Positions 26,148 to 36,699 of a DNA stretch of 64,000 bases are shown in pieces (the stretch's first letter is position 1; every line of letters starts with the position of its first letter). The notes under the pieces were generated by a model, which was given only the letters and a program-made list of their open reading frames with translations, searched no databases and had not been told where the DNA came from. Source of the DNA: Heminiphilus faecis (lineage in GTDB: Bacteria > Bacteroidota > Bacteroidia > Bacteroidales > Muribaculaceae); contig NZ_VSMC01000012.1 of the NCBI RefSeq assembly GCF_008728965.1, forward strand, positions 27,298-91,297, written 5' to 3'. The translations under genes were made by a program, and so were the position numbers.

Positions 26148-27161
26148 TTAGAATCTGACTACAAGTTCTACTACAAGTTTATCGCCGTCGCCGGGCAGGT
26201 ATTTGGCGTCATGGCGGTAAAAGTATTTTTCATAGTTGACCCTTATGTCGGCGTGGAGTGCTTTTTTTACATAACTCAGAGTGGCGCCGGCGGTTATGCG
26301 GTTGCGTGCCGGGTCGGTTGTCGTCAGAAGTCCGTCTTCATTACGGGTGCCGTTGCTGTGTGCGGTCATGCCGTCGAAGCGTCCTTGAAAGGACAGGGTG
26401 TTGAATATGCCTGCATTGACCGGCATGCGGTAATCGGCAAATATGCTGTAGGCATGACATGCTTTGTGAGCCTTGTGGGTATAGTGCTTATACATATACT
26501 CTCCCTCTATTGTCCATCGGTCGGCGCTCCAGCTTATGCTGCCGTCAATGAGGTTCATTCTCACAGAGTCGGGGCTTAGCGATTGTATGCCGGTGGCAAG
26601 TTTGACGCAGTCTATTGTATATGTGGCTTTGCCGGCATATGACATCTTGCGGTGCCATGTCTCATGGTCCGATATGGTTGACGGGTTGAATGCTCCGGCC
26701 TCGACCTTGAGCGGAATAACCGGCAACGAGTACTCTAACTTAGCTCCTACAGCGCGTACGTTGCATACCTGTTTGCCTATAAATGACCGGTTGGCGAAAA
26801 TATAGTTTTGAGGCCCTCTGAATGGGTCGACGCCGAAAGGCATACGGAACTGGCCTGCCCGTGCTTTAAGGTCGTCAGTGATGTTGATCTGTCCCCATGC
26901 ATCAAGTATTTTCATCTTTCCGCGGTCGCAAAGGTCTGTGTTTATATAATATTGTATTTCGGGAGCTATCCGTCCTTCAACGCTAAGACGTGCATTGCGC
27001 ACCTGAAAGCGGTTTTCGCCGTTTTCAGTGGCAAGTTCCCAACGTGATCTTACAGTGCCGTGAAATACCGGTTTATAATCGATATCTGATTCTTCAGCCT
27101 TGGCCGGTATGTTTGCCGTCAATAATAATGTAAAAAAGAAAATAAGAATACGGAATGGCAT
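26148..27161 (-). CDS. porin (phosphate-selective porin O/P-like)
   Basis: 337 residues with a signal peptide (cleavage after PAKA, about residue 22). A barrel rich in Tyr/Trp/Gly strands follows, with the porin O/P pattern: FQVRNARLSVEGRIAPEIQY, LDAWGQINITDDLKARAGQF, then RMPFGVDPFRGPQNYIFANR. The last strand ends in KLVVELVVRF with a terminal Phe. It probably allows diffusion of small anions or other solutes through the outer membrane; specificity cannot be read from sequence. It is transcribed alone, 102 bp after the next gene. Confidence 0.87.
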   Translation of the reverse strand: MPFRILIFFFTLLLTANIPAKAEESDIDYKPVFHGTVRSRWELATENGENRFQVRNARLSVEGRIAPEIQYYINTDLCDRGKMKILDAWGQINITDDLKARAGQFRMPFGVDPFRGPQNYIFANRSFIGKQVCNVRAVGAKLEYSLPVIPLKVEAGAFNPSTISDHETWHRKMSYAGKATYTIDCVKLATGIQSLSPDSVRMNLIDGSISWSADRWTIEGEYMYKHYTHKAHKACHAYSIFADYRMPVNAGIFNTLSFQGRFDGMTAHSNGTRNEDGLLTTTDPARNRITAGATLSYVKKALHADIRVNYEKYFYRHDAKYLPGDGDKLVVELVVRF

Positions 27162-27263
27162 AATTACAGTATAAAGGTGGTTTATTCAGCGCGTAAAGAT
27201 ACAGAATAAAACCGACATGCTGAAATTATGTCATTGTTTTAATGTGCTATCGTCGAGGCAACG

Positions 27264-27890
27264 TCAGTTTTTGTTTTGACGGTATCCTTCCAGAAGAGGT
27301 ACGGGATATTGTGAGAACATAACCGACACGGCCTGACTGATGGCGGGAAGATCGCGGTATGCGCCGTTGACCGGATTTATGATTGTGGCTACTGACGAGG
27401 AGTAAAGCGGCTTCATCAGCCGGGTATCGATCATGTCGATTGTGAGAACGCCCTCTTCGTAAAGACCCTTTACGATGCGGGTGTAGGTTTCGCTGTCGTT
27501 CCAATAAAAGTCGCGTGGCATAACGAAAAACGGGTAATATCCGTTGTAATATGGCCCTGACTGATTTTTGTGTCCCGGGCGCATACTATCGGCTGCGCTT
27601 TCGGGAGTTATAGTGTGGTGTACTGTTACACCTATATTTATAAGCAGTGTGGCGTCGGGGGCTTCATGATAACCGCGTTTCAGCATCTGGTCGCGTATCG
27701 AGGCTACGATGTTGGAATAGGTTACAGGCTGCATGCCCGGAGGCAGCTTGCCTTTGGACCGGCTGACGATGCGGTATTTTTCATAATCGCTCATATCGGC
27801 ATTATTGTATGTCTCGCTGTTGAGCAGAGTGTATCTGGAACATCCCGTTAATATTAGCACAGTCGTAAATAATAAAAATATGTATTTCAT
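27264..27890 (-). CDS. DUF4136-like lipoprotein
   Basis: 208 residues with lipobox ILTGC (Cys17). The rest resembles the DUF4136 family of exported lipoproteins: an early DMSDYEKYRIV block, NIVASIRDQMLKRGYHEAPDATLLINIGV in the middle and a late EEGVLTIDMIDTRLMKPLYSSSVATIINP segment (the usual LVIDL.D..... LVW position, where the typical Trp is replaced here by a Ser-rich run). The central Gly/Tyr-rich loop (GPYYNGYYPFF) is typical. Function of the family is unknown. The same-strand porin gene lies downstream. Confidence 0.82.
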   Translation of the reverse strand: MKYIFLLFTTVLILTGCSRYTLLNSETYNNADMSDYEKYRIVSRSKGKLPPGMQPVTYSNIVASIRDQMLKRGYHEAPDATLLINIGVTVHHTITPESAADSMRPGHKNQSGPYYNGYYPFFVMPRDFYWNDSETYTRIVKGLYEEGVLTIDMIDTRLMKPLYSSSVATIINPVNGAYRDLPAISQAVSVMFSQYPVPLLEGYRQNKN

Positions 27891-27983
27891 AAAACCCTAC
27901 TGTTTAGTAATATGATAACAATGCCGGAAAGTCAAATGTTTCGCGAAGCTTATTGACAATATTTCTTTAAAATTGCAAAAAGG

Positions 27984-28015
27984 TTTGGCGGGTAAAGAAT
28001 AGTGTAGTATATTTG
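27984..28015 (+). promoter_or_regulatory. promoter of the 77-aa/aguA/aguB operon
   Basis: TTTG (27984-27987), 20 nt, TATATTTG (28008-28015), with a ~65-nt leader before the ATG at 28089. Confidence 0.65.
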
Positions 28016-28088
28016 GGCTCACATTATGATTATGCAACGACACGTCATTGATTGTCACCTTAATTTAACGTAGACATACCACTGCATT

Positions 28089-28322
28089 ATGACCGATATC
28101 ACACAACTGTTTCTGCATATTATTCATCAGTATAAAAGTGTTGACATAGCAGAGGCCGAGTTTAAAAAGATGCTTCATGAAGATACAGAGCTTCGTGAAG
28201 AGTACCGTGAATGGTGCGACGCCGTAGGCAGTTCCGAAAAGATGGGCTTCCTCGATTATTGCGACGAATACATGGACTCTCAGGAGTCGATATATGATAC
28301 ACTAAATGATTATGACGAATGA
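28089..28322 (+). CDS. small acidic helical protein, first gene of the agu operon
   Basis: 77 residues, not recognised by name. It is strongly acidic, probably a helical bundle: MTDITQLFLHIIHQYKSVDI, LHEDTELREEYREWCDAVG, then an Asp/Glu-rich tail. No signal peptide. The 3' end overlaps aguA by 11-17 bp, so the two are co-translated, and the only visible promoter is upstream of this gene. A small conserved partner or regulator of agmatine deiminase is possible, but nothing in the sequence proves it. Confidence 0.65.
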   Translation: MTDITQLFLHIIHQYKSVDIAEAEFKKMLHEDTELREEYREWCDAVGSSEKMGFLDYCDEYMDSQESIYDTLNDYDE

Positions 28323-29346
28323 TGTGAATTGCCGCCGGCTTCCGGCGGAGTGGGAGCCTCATGGAGGTGTTATACTCGCATGGCCTCATGCCGATACCGA
28401 TTGGGCGCCTATATTGGAGGAGGTTTCTGATTGTTTTGAAAATATAATCAGGGCCGTTGCCGAAGAGGAGATTGCCGTTGTCATCGCTCCCGATACTTCA
28501 ATACCGCAAAGCCGCCTCGCCGACCTTGACAATGTTCTATATGTGACACTCCCCACTAATGACACGTGGGCGCGTGATTTCGGCCCGATAACTCTTATCG
28601 AAAACGGCAGCCACATCATGTGTGATTTCCGTTTCAACGGTTGGGGGCTTAAATTCCCTGCTGATAAGGACAATCTGCTGACTCGCGGTATGACGAGTGC
28701 AGGTGTGCTGCAGGGTATATATCGCAATCGCCTCGGTTTCGTGCTTGAAGGAGGGTCGATAGAGAGCGACGGACAGGGCACTCTGCTCACTACCTCGCAG
28801 TGTCTGCTGTCGCCAAACCGTAATGGCGAGATGTCGCGTGACGATATTGAGCGATACCTCACCCGTCAGTTCGGACTGAAAAAGGTCCTTTGGCTTGACC
28901 ACGGATATCTTGCCGGTGACGATACCGACAGCCATATAGACACCCTCGCGCGTCTCGCTCCCGGTGACACCATATTGTATGTAGGCTGCGATGACGAGAA
29001 CGATGAGCATTATGCCGAATTGGCCTCGATGAAGTGTCAGCTGATGCAGATGCGCACCCTCGAGGGCAATCCGTTCAATCTCATTCAGCTTCCCATGCCC
29101 GACGCCATTTATGACGATGAGGGGCAAAGGTTGCCGGCCACATATGCCAACTTCTTGATAATTAACCGCTCGATACTCATGCCCTCTTATGCGCAACCGC
29201 TTAAGGACGAGCTTGCGGCAAAAATACTTAAGATAGCGTTTCCCGACCACGAAATCAGGATGATCGACTGCCGGGCGCTGATAAAACAGCATGGATCGCT
29301 GCACTGTGTGACAATGCAGGTGCCCCGCGAAATATTACCGATATAA
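28306..29346 (+). CDS. aguA: agmatine deiminase
   Basis: 346 residues (a second ATG at 28312 is equally good). Agmatine deiminase / peptidyl-arginine-deiminase fold: LPAEWEPHGGVILAWPH opening, NDTWARDFGP (Asp/Arg substrate contacts), LEGGSIESDGQGTLLTT, GDDTDSHIDTLAR with the catalytic His, and the nucleophile Cys in GSLHCVTMQVP near the end (Cys334). It converts agmatine to N-carbamoylputrescine plus ammonia. It is followed 3 bp later by aguB, the enzyme for the next step, so the pair makes putrescine from arginine-derived agmatine. Confidence 0.95.
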   Translation: MIMTNDVNCRRLPAEWEPHGGVILAWPHADTDWAPILEEVSDCFENIIRAVAEEEIAVVIAPDTSIPQSRLADLDNVLYVTLPTNDTWARDFGPITLIENGSHIMCDFRFNGWGLKFPADKDNLLTRGMTSAGVLQGIYRNRLGFVLEGGSIESDGQGTLLTTSQCLLSPNRNGEMSRDDIERYLTRQFGLKKVLWLDHGYLAGDDTDSHIDTLARLAPGDTILYVGCDDENDEHYAELASMKCQLMQMRTLEGNPFNLIQLPMPDAIYDDEGQRLPATYANFLIINRSILMPSYAQPLKDELAAKILKIAFPDHEIRMIDCRALIKQHGSLHCVTMQVPREILPI

Positions 29347-29349
29347 ACT

Positions 29350-30228
29350 ATGTTGAAAATAGGATTAATACAGCAGTCCAATACTGCCTCGATTGAAGAT
29401 AATCGCCGTCGTCTCGCTGACAAGATGAGACGTCTGGCCCGAAGCGGAGCAGAGCTTATTGTGAATCAGGAACTCCATGATTCATTGTATTTCTGCCAGA
29501 CCGAGTCGGTCGACCTTTGCGGCCTTGCCGTGCCGTTTCCATCCGAGACTACCGTCTTTTATTCGGAGCTTGCCAAGGAGCTCGGAGTGGTGATAGTGAC
29601 GTCGCTTTATGAGCGCCGTGCTCCCGGATTGTACCATAATACCGCTGTCGTGTTTGAGAAAGACGGCACTGTGGCGGGTAAATACCGTAAGATGCATATA
29701 CCAGACGATCCGGCTTACTACGAGAAGTTCTATTTCACCCCCGGTGACCTCGGTTTTGAGCCTATAGACACCTCGGTAGGACGGCTCGGTGTGCTCGTGT
29801 GCTGGGACCAGTGGTATCCGGAGGCCGCGCGCCTGATGGCGTTGCGCGGTGCGCAGATACTCATTTATCCTACAGCCATAGGCTGGGAAAGCAGCGATAC
29901 AGATGACGAGAAAGCCCGTCAGCTTGATGCTTGGGTCACGGTACAGCGCGGTCATGCCATAGCCAACGGACTGCCGCTTGTGGCTGTCAATAGAGTCGGG
30001 CACGAGTCTGATCCTTCAGGAGCCACTGCCGGTATATCGTTCTGGGGCAACTCGTTTGTCGCCGGACCTCAGGGTGAGTTCCTTTTCCGGGCGGCCTCCG
30101 ACAGCGAAGTCTGTGCTGTGGTCGATGTGGACCTTCAGCGTTCCGAAAACGTAAGGCGCTGGTGGCCGTTTCTCCGCGACCGCCGCATTGACGCCTATTC
30201 CGGCCTGACCTCCCGCTATCTCGACTGA
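29350..30228 (+). CDS. aguB: N-carbamoylputrescine amidase
   Basis: 292 residues of the carbon-nitrogen hydrolase (nitrilase) family. The catalytic triad is visible: Glu41 (VNQELH), Lys114 (KYRKMHIP) and Cys151 (VLVCWDQWYPE). The tail RRWWPFLRDRRIDAYSGL is typical for N-carbamoylputrescine amidases. It hydrolyses N-carbamoylputrescine to putrescine, CO2 and ammonia. Last gene of the agu operon; it converges with the mutAB operon. Confidence 0.95.
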   Translation: MLKIGLIQQSNTASIEDNRRRLADKMRRLARSGAELIVNQELHDSLYFCQTESVDLCGLAVPFPSETTVFYSELAKELGVVIVTSLYERRAPGLYHNTAVVFEKDGTVAGKYRKMHIPDDPAYYEKFYFTPGDLGFEPIDTSVGRLGVLVCWDQWYPEAARLMALRGAQILIYPTAIGWESSDTDDEKARQLDAWVTVQRGHAIANGLPLVAVNRVGHESDPSGATAGISFWGNSFVAGPQGEFLFRAASDSEVCAVVDVDLQRSENVRRWWPFLRDRRIDAYSGLTSRYLD

Positions 30229-30277
30229 TTCCCATAATATACTATCGACCAATCGGTCCATTGGTCTTATAAAAAGC

Positions 30278-30306
30278 GAGGGCATGTGCATAAAGCACAT
30301 GCCCTC
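30278..30306 (-). terminator. terminator of the mutAB operon
   Basis: GAGGGCATGTGC / GCACATGCCCTC, a perfect 12-bp stem with a 5-nt loop, followed on the minus strand by GCTTTTTAT. It lies 25 bp past the mutB stop. Confidence 0.85.
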
Positions 30307-30331
30307 GGCTGTTATGGGTAATTGGGGAAGT

Positions 30332-32467
30332 TTAATCTTCTCCGTTGAGGATTTCGAGCATCTTGATGGCCGATACGGGGATACGGGTACCGGGGCCGAA
30401 GATCGCTGCCACGCCTGCCTTGTAAAGGAAGTCGTAGTCCTGTGCGGGTATCACACCGCCGGCGGTGACGATGATGTCCTCGCGGCCGAGTTTTTTAAGC
30501 TCTTCGATAACCTGAGGTACGAGAGTCTTGTGACCTGCCGCAAGCGATGACACTCCGAGGATGTGCACATCGTTCTCCACTGCCTGACGGGCCGCTTCGG
30601 CCGGTGTCTGGAACAACGGACCCATGTCCACGTCGAAGCCGCAGTCGGCATAGCCGGTGGCTACTACCTTGGCACCGCGGTCGTGGCCGTCCTGACCCAT
30701 TTTCGCTATCATGATACGGGGCTGACGACCCTCTTTCTTTGCAAATTCCTCACACATCTGCTGGGCGCGGATGAAGTCGGGATCTTGTTTTGTTTCGTTG
30801 CTGTACACGCCTGATATGGTTCTTATTACTGCTTTATAACGACCTACTACTTCCTCGCAGGCATCGGATATTTCACCGAGAGTAGCGCGCAGACCGGCTG
30901 CTTTTACGGCGAGGTCAAGAAGGTTGCCTTTCTTGGTGCGCACACATTCGGTTATGTCGGCAAGAGCTTTCTTGACAGCCTCTTCGTCGCGATCCGCTTT
31001 GACATCGTTTAGACGTTCAATCTGCTCTTTGCGTACTTCGGTATTGTCAATCTCGAGGATATCGATGGGGTCCTCATGGTCGAGGCGGTATTTGTTGATA
31101 CCAACGATAGTCTGGCGTCCCGAGTCGATGCGGGCCTGTGTACGGGCCGACGCTTCCTCGATGCGGAGTTTGGGCAGACCGGTTTCGATAGCCTTGGCCA
31201 TGCCGCCGAGCTTCTCGATTTCCTGAATGTGTTCCCACGCGCGATGTGCTATCTCATTGGTAAGCGACTCAATGTAGTACGAGCCACCCCACGGGTCAAC
31301 CTGCTTGGTGACATTGGTCTCCTCCTGAATATATATCTGGGTGTTGCGGGCTATACGTGCCGAGAAGTCGGTGGGCAGTGCTATGGCCTCGTCAAGGGCG
31401 TTGGTGTGAAGTGACTGTGTGTGGCCGAGAGCGGCACCCATTGCCTCGATACATGTGCGGCCCACGTTGTTGAACGGGTCCTGCTCGGTTAGCGACCATC
31501 CTGAGGTCTGGCTGTGGGTACGCAGTGCGAGCGACTTGGGATTCTTCGGGTTGAACTGGCTTACGATCTTGGCCCAGAGCATACGTGCGGCACGCATCTT
31601 GGCTATCTCCATGAAGAAGTTCATACCGATTGCCCAGAAGAACGACAGGCGGGGGGCAAACGAGTCGATGTCCATGCCGGCATTGACACCAGCGCGGAGG
31701 TATTCGAGACCGTCGGCAAGAGTGTAGGCAAGCTCGATGTCGCAAGTGGCGCCGGCTTCCTGCATGTGGTAGCCCGAGATTGATATGGAGTTGAACTTGG
31801 GCATGTTCTGCGAGGTATACTCGAAGATGTCGGCGATTATGCGCATCGAGAATTCCGGCGGATATATATAGGTGTTGCGCACCATGAACTCCTTGAGGAT
31901 GTCGTTCTGTATGGTACCTGCCATTTCTTCAAGTTTGGCTCCCTGTTCGAGACCGGCGTTGATGTAGAAGGCAAGCACCGGAAGTACGGCGCCGTTCATG
32001 GTCATCGATACCGACATCTTGTTCAAGGGTATGCCGTCGAAGAGCACTTTCATGTCCTCAAGCGAGCATATCGACACACCGGCTTTACCTACGTCACCGA
32101 CCACGCGCTCATGGTCAGCGTCATATCCGCGGTGAGTGGCAAGGTCAAAGGCTACTGACAGTCCCTTCTGTCCCGATGCGAGGTTGCGGCGGTAAAAAGC
32201 GTTGGATTCGGCGGCGGTGGAGAAGCCGGCATACTGACGGATAGTCCACGGACGCAACGGATACATGGCGCTGTACGGGCCACGCAGGAAAGGAGGAATA
32301 CCTGACATGAAATTGAGGTGTTCCATGCCTTCGAGGTCCTCTTTGGTGTATATGGGTTTTACGGGAATCAACTCGGGAGTGAGCCAATCTTCACCGTGAG
32401 CTAAGGCACAGTGCTGTGCGCCGAAAGCGTCTTTTGTTATATCAATAGTTTTAAAATCGGGTCGCAT
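30332..32467 (-). CDS. mutB: methylmalonyl-CoA mutase large (catalytic) subunit
   Basis: 711 residues, full length. The N-terminal TIM barrel carries [28 protein letters not shown] in its usual place (quoted in parts: [20 protein letters not shown]), [15 protein letters not shown] and [16 protein letters not shown]. The C-terminal cobalamin domain has DGHDRG with the cobalt ligand His595, then [11 protein letters not shown] and TAGGVIP. It interconverts (R)-methylmalonyl-CoA and succinyl-CoA using adenosylcobalamin, part of propionate formation in Bacteroidales. It lies 8 bp after mutA; together they form the heterodimer. Confidence 0.97.
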   Translation of the reverse strand: MRPDFKTIDITKDAFGAQHCALAHGEDWLTPELIPVKPIYTKEDLEGMEHLNFMSGIPPFLRGPYSAMYPLRPWTIRQYAGFSTAAESNAFYRRNLASGQKGLSVAFDLATHRGYDADHERVVGDVGKAGVSICSLEDMKVLFDGIPLNKMSVSMTMNGAVLPVLAFYINAGLEQGAKLEEMAGTIQNDILKEFMVRNTYIYPPEFSMRIIADIFEYTSQNMPKFNSISISGYHMQEAGATCDIELAYTLADGLEYLRAGVNAGMDIDSFAPRLSFFWAIGMNFFMEIAKMRAARMLWAKIVSQFNPKNPKSLALRTHSQTSGWSLTEQDPFNNVGRTCIEAMGAALGHTQSLHTNALDEAIALPTDFSARIARNTQIYIQEETNVTKQVDPWGGSYYIESLTNEIAHRAWEHIQEIEKLGGMAKAIETGLPKLRIEEASARTQARIDSGRQTIVGINKYRLDHEDPIDILEIDNTEVRKEQIERLNDVKADRDEEAVKKALADITECVRTKKGNLLDLAVKAAGLRATLGEISDACEEVVGRYKAVIRTISGVYSNETKQDPDFIRAQQMCEEFAKKEGRQPRIMIAKMGQDGHDRGAKVVATGYADCGFDVDMGPLFQTPAEAARQAVENDVHILGVSSLAAGHKTLVPQVIEELKKLGREDIIVTAGGVIPAQDYDFLYKAGVAAIFGPGTRIPVSAIKMLEILNGED

Positions 32468-32475
32468 TGCAATAA

Positions 32476-34323
32476 TTATTTAAGAAGTTTGGCATTGAAT
32501 TCTTTAAGTGTGTCAAGCACGTTGCAACGCACGTGGATGAAGTCGTTGATGCCGGCGGCCTTGAGGTCGTCCATGCATGCGGGAGCGCCTGCAACGACAA
32601 AGAGTGCGCGTCCGTCAAGATACTTGAATGCTTCGGGGGCGAGAGTTGCATATTCGTCGTCGCTCGAGCAGAGTACGATGACGTCGGCACCTTTCTCGAG
32701 AGCAGCGTCCACACCGGCTTCAACGGTGTCAAAGCCGAGGTTGTCTATGATTTCATAGCCTGCGCAGCCGAAGAAGTTGGTCGAGAACTGTGCACGGGCA
32801 AGACGCATGGCGAGGTTGCCGATGGTAAGCATGAACACTTTCGGACGGTTGGATGCCGCTTCGGTGGCAAGACGCAGTGCCTCGAAGTCGCTTGCTGCAC
32901 GCTTCATCGACAGACCTTCGCCTTCGGGGGCGTTGTCGTGGTGACAGCCGCAGCTGCATCCCTCGGTTTCTATCTTCTGAGCGGCGGTCTCGTTGATGTT
33001 GGGGTACTGGTTGGTTCCGAGAAGTATCTCTTTGCGGCGTGCTACGTCCAAGTGACGCTTCTCTGCTGTGGCATTGACAGCTTTCTGTATCGAGCAGTCG
33101 TCAATGCAGGCGAGGAAGCCGCCTTTGTCCTCGATATCAAGGAAGAGTTTCCACGCTTCTTTGGCGAGCGACACGGTGAGGGTCTCGACATAGTATGAAC
33201 CGCCTGCGGGGTCCACTACCTTGTCAAGATGGCTCTCCTCTTTGAGGAGGAACTGCTGGTTGCGGGCAATGCGCTCCGAGAACGCGTCGGGCTTCTTGTA
33301 AGGTACGTCAAACGGAGTGGTGGTTATTGAGTCCACACCTGCGAGAGCGGCCGACATAGTCTCGGTCTGTGAGCGCAACAGATTGACGTGCGCGTCGTAG
33401 ATTGTCTGGTTGAAGCGCGAGGTCACCGCATGTACGGTCATCTTGGCCGATTCTTTGGCTTCGGGCTTGTACTGCTCTACGATCTGGGCCCATACCATGC
33501 GTGCGGCACGGAATTTGGCAATCTCCATAAAGTAGTTTGACGATATGCCCATGTTGAACTTGATGCGTCGGGCCACTTCGTCGGCTTTCACTCCGGCTTC
33601 GGTGAGCATGGTCATCCATTCGGCACCCCAAGTCATTGCATAACCGAGTTCTTGGAATATGTAGGCGCCGGCGTTGCAGAACATGAACGAGTCTACGGAG
33701 AGTACACGCAGGGCGGGCACACCCTTGACTGCATCAAGAAGTTCCAGAGCTATGGCCTTGATGTCGCCGGGAAATTTTGTGCCGTGTTTAAGAGCGCGGC
33801 GCATGGGGTTGAAGTCGATTGAGCCGCGGAATGTGTCGGCGGCGCCGTTATCGTTCAGATATGCCGCGAGAGCTTTGGCCAATTCCACTGCATGACGCGG
33901 ACAGCACTTGAAGTTGACTTCGATGGCTTTCAGGTCAATGCCGTCAAGCAGGGTTTTCAGGTCATCGACACTCTTGACCTCCACATTGAAGCCGAGTGAG
34001 TTGATGCCTTTGGTTATGATGTCTTTGGCTATGGCGTTAGCCTCTGCGGGAGTCTCGGCAAGTACTTCCTGACGTATGAGCCAGTCGTTGTCGGTGCGGG
34101 TTCCGCGTACATAAGGATATTCTCCGGGAAGAGAATCGATTGTCTTGAGGTCGGCAATGTTTTCGGCACGGTATACCGGCTCTACATTGAAACCCTCATT
34201 TGTTCGCCATACTAATTTCTTGTTGAAGTCGGCACCTTTAAGGTCAGCTTCGACTTTGGCTCTCCACTCGTCGTAAGAGCACTCCGGGAACATGTCGAAC
34301 AACTTTTCTTTTTTTTCTGCCAT
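32476..34323 (-). CDS. mutA: methylmalonyl-CoA mutase small subunit
   Basis: 615 residues. TIM-barrel half with [20 protein letters not shown] and [17 protein letters not shown], and a degenerate cobalamin-like C-terminal domain without the DxHxxG motif, as expected for the non-catalytic subunit. An unusual feature is a Cys/His cluster, CSCGCHH, at residues 456-462 in the linker between the two domains (32938-32958). Operon with mutB, promoter at 34404-34436. Confidence 0.95.
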   Translation of the reverse strand: MAEKKEKLFDMFPECSYDEWRAKVEADLKGADFNKKLVWRTNEGFNVEPVYRAENIADLKTIDSLPGEYPYVRGTRTDNDWLIRQEVLAETPAEANAIAKDIITKGINSLGFNVEVKSVDDLKTLLDGIDLKAIEVNFKCCPRHAVELAKALAAYLNDNGAADTFRGSIDFNPMRRALKHGTKFPGDIKAIALELLDAVKGVPALRVLSVDSFMFCNAGAYIFQELGYAMTWGAEWMTMLTEAGVKADEVARRIKFNMGISSNYFMEIAKFRAARMVWAQIVEQYKPEAKESAKMTVHAVTSRFNQTIYDAHVNLLRSQTETMSAALAGVDSITTTPFDVPYKKPDAFSERIARNQQFLLKEESHLDKVVDPAGGSYYVETLTVSLAKEAWKLFLDIEDKGGFLACIDDCSIQKAVNATAEKRHLDVARRKEILLGTNQYPNINETAAQKIETEGCSCGCHHDNAPEGEGLSMKRAASDFEALRLATEAASNRPKVFMLTIGNLAMRLARAQFSTNFFGCAGYEIIDNLGFDTVEAGVDAALEKGADVIVLCSSDDEYATLAPEAFKYLDGRALFVVAGAPACMDDLKAAGINDFIHVRCNVLDTLKEFNAKLLK

Positions 34324-34403
34324 GGTCTTGGTATTAATTTGTAGTTTAGAAAAATGTCACATTTATAACTGTGGTATGATACTTACTTTAAGGTATCACT
34401 TGG

Positions 34404-34436
34404 CAAAGATACAAAAAGCCTTGCTATTTAAGCAAA
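34404..34436 (-). promoter_or_regulatory. promoter of mutAB
   Basis: Minus strand TTTG (34436-34433), 21 nt, TATCTTTG (34411-34404). The leader to the mutA start is about 75 nt. No B12-box or riboswitch-like sequence was recognised in it. Confidence 0.65.
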
Positions 34437-34480
34437 TTTTTGTCAATGATATTCGAGCCAATAAGGAATTTTTTCCTTAA

Positions 34481-36685
34481 TTATTTACGGGGATTGATTG
34501 TGCGCTCTCCGAGATATTTGGCAAATTCTCCTCTAAGGCGCTGTAGCTCTACATGGGTCTCCATTAGCCGCATGATTGTGGCGTTGTCGGCGTCAGCCGA
34601 TCTGTATGCCGCTTTTATTTCGTCGTGCAGTTTTCTTATGCGACACTCGAGTATGGCGTCTTTGTATTCATATATGGTACGAGGCACGAGGTCGTCGAGC
34701 CGGTCTTCGTCAGTCTCGATCTTGGCGTACTTCGTATGTACTTTGCTAAGTACATGCTTGTCGCTTACCAGTTCGAGAGTAAGATTGCGTATGGTGTTGT
34801 CGGAATGTGAGGTCAGAGTTTTTTCAAGATATAGAGCCGCATACCTGCGGGTGTCGCGGAAGTAGCGCTCGTCGGCTTCTTCGATGAGGCGCTTCTCGCG
34901 GCGTTCTATGCTCGCCATGTCGGTCTCTTCATTGCGTATGCGGCTTTCTCCCTCCGATATGAAGAGGGCGCGTTCTTCAAGCAGACGGCTGTTATTGCGC
35001 GAGTTGTCCTCGGCCCATGATTTTGAGGCTGTGGTCCGGGCTTCGTCAAAGGTGTCGGCCACATCGCGGTTTATGAATGTCAGTTCGTCGGCGGCAAGTT
35101 CAGAAGTAATGTATTCAAGTACGGTTACCGGAGTGGCGTTGCCGGCTTCGTCATAGGACTTGCATAGTTCAAGCATGCCGTAACGCAGGGCGTACTGCAA
35201 TACTTTCTTTTCGTACGGTCTGAGAAATTTTATGTCGGCCGGGCGCGACTCCGTGTACGTATTTGCATTGTCGGCCGACTCCGCCTCAACGTTGTCCTTC
35301 TGTTTTTCAGCCGTTTCGATATCGGCTATCGATTCGCGGGCGGTCTGCTGTCGGCGTTTAAGGTCGGCGTTTTCGGCCAATGCGCTTATCTGCTTGGACA
35401 CCTCAAGCGATATCACCCGTTCGTTTATGTCAAGACGCCGGCTGCATTCCTGTATATATATGTTGCGGGTCACTGCTTCCGGTATCACCGATATGGACCT
35501 CACTATATCGTTTATGACTTTTGCGCGGGCTATGGGGTCGTTGGCCACGCCCTGAAGCAGTATGTCGGTTTTGAACTGGATGAAGTCGGTCTCATGCGTT
35601 CTTATATACTCCTCCAGCTCGGTCGACGAGTGCTTGCGTGAAAATGAATCCGGGTCGTCACCGTCAGGCAGAAGCAGTACTTTTATGTTGAGACCCTCCG
35701 ACAGCAGCATGTCGATGCCTCGCAGCGAGGCTTTTATGCCGGCGGAGTCGCCGTCGTATATCACAGTCACGTTGTCGGTGAAGCGGTGTATGAGCCTTAT
35801 CTGACCCTCCGTCAGCGATGTTCCCGACGAGGCCACTACATTTTCTATGCCTGACTGGAACATGGATATGACATCCATGTAGCCTTCGACGAGTATGCAC
35901 TTGTCTTTTTTTACGATGGACGGCTTGGCTTGGTATATGCCGTATAGCTGATTGCTTTTGTGGTATATGAGTGATTCCGGCGAGTTTACATACTTGGCCG
36001 GAATATCCTTTTTAAGTGCGCGGCCGCCGAAAGCGACTACCTTTCCCGATACAGAAAGCACAGGAAAGGTCACGCGTCCCTTGAACCGGTCGTATACGCG
36101 TCCGTTTTCCGTGCGTATACACAGTCCGGTGTCGATAAGGTACTTTTCGCTGTAGCCTTTGCTTACCGCTTCATTGTAGAGTGTTGTGCTCTGCTCGCTT
36201 GCGTAGCCGAGGCGAAACTTTTTTATTACCGAGTCATTGAGCCCCCGTTCGTAAAAATACGATAGTCCGATGCTGCGTCCGTCGGAGGTTTCGTACAGGT
36301 TGTGCTCGAAGTGTTTAAGCGCAAATTCGTTTACGGCAAGCATGCTCGCTCTTTCCGACTCGCGTTCGCGCTCTTCGTCGGTTACCTCCTCTTCGTGAAT
36401 CTCGATATTGTATTTTTGTGCCAGATATCGCAGTGCCTCGTTGTATGACATCTGCTCAAGCTCCATTATGAAGTTTACAGGGCTGCCTCCTTTGCCGCAA
36501 CTAAAACACTTGCAGATGTTTTTGGCTTTCGACACCGAGAATGAGGGCGTCCTTTCGTTATGAAACGGACACAGTCCCATATAGTTCGAACCGCGTCTTT
36601 TAAGATTTACGAAATCGCCTACCACCTCCACGATGTCGGCGGTATCCAGTATGCGTTGTACGGTCTCTCGGTCTATCTTTTTCAC
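34481..36685 (-). CDS. dnaG: DNA primase
   Basis: 734 residues. CHC2 zinc finger C-x2-H-x17-C-x2-C: Cys39, His42, Cys60, Cys63. The catalytic core has FKGRVTFPVLSVSGKVVAFGGR and TOPRIM motifs LVEGYMDV and YDGDSAGIKA. A long charged, coiled C-terminal region (about 450-734) is the helicase-interacting part and is longer than in E. coli. It synthesises RNA primers for replication. The start codon is GTG at 36685, giving the expected KKIDRETVQRILDTADIVEV; an out-of-frame ATG-TGA overlaps it. A TAATTTTG box at 36691-36698 (minus strand) is too close to be a normal promoter. Confidence 0.96.
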   Translation of the reverse strand: MKKIDRETVQRILDTADIVEVVGDFVNLKRRGSNYMGLCPFHNERTPSFSVSKAKNICKCFSCGKGGSPVNFIMELEQMSYNEALRYLAQKYNIEIHEEEVTDEERERESERASMLAVNEFALKHFEHNLYETSDGRSIGLSYFYERGLNDSVIKKFRLGYASEQSTTLYNEAVSKGYSEKYLIDTGLCIRTENGRVYDRFKGRVTFPVLSVSGKVVAFGGRALKKDIPAKYVNSPESLIYHKSNQLYGIYQAKPSIVKKDKCILVEGYMDVISMFQSGIENVVASSGTSLTEGQIRLIHRFTDNVTVIYDGDSAGIKASLRGIDMLLSEGLNIKVLLLPDGDDPDSFSRKHSSTELEEYIRTHETDFIQFKTDILLQGVANDPIARAKVINDIVRSISVIPEAVTRNIYIQECSRRLDINERVISLEVSKQISALAENADLKRRQQTARESIADIETAEKQKDNVEAESADNANTYTESRPADIKFLRPYEKKVLQYALRYGMLELCKSYDEAGNATPVTVLEYITSELAADELTFINRDVADTFDEARTTASKSWAEDNSRNNSRLLEERALFISEGESRIRNEETDMASIERREKRLIEEADERYFRDTRRYAALYLEKTLTSHSDNTIRNLTLELVSDKHVLSKVHTKYAKIETDEDRLDDLVPRTIYEYKDAILECRIRKLHDEIKAAYRSADADNATIMRLMETHVELQRLRGEFAKYLGERTINPRK

Positions 36686-36699
36686 ATCAACAAAATTAG

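Noticed and set aside
34324..34403. Cobalamin riboswitch in the mutA leader
   Set aside because: The leader is short and shows no B12-box-like conserved core.
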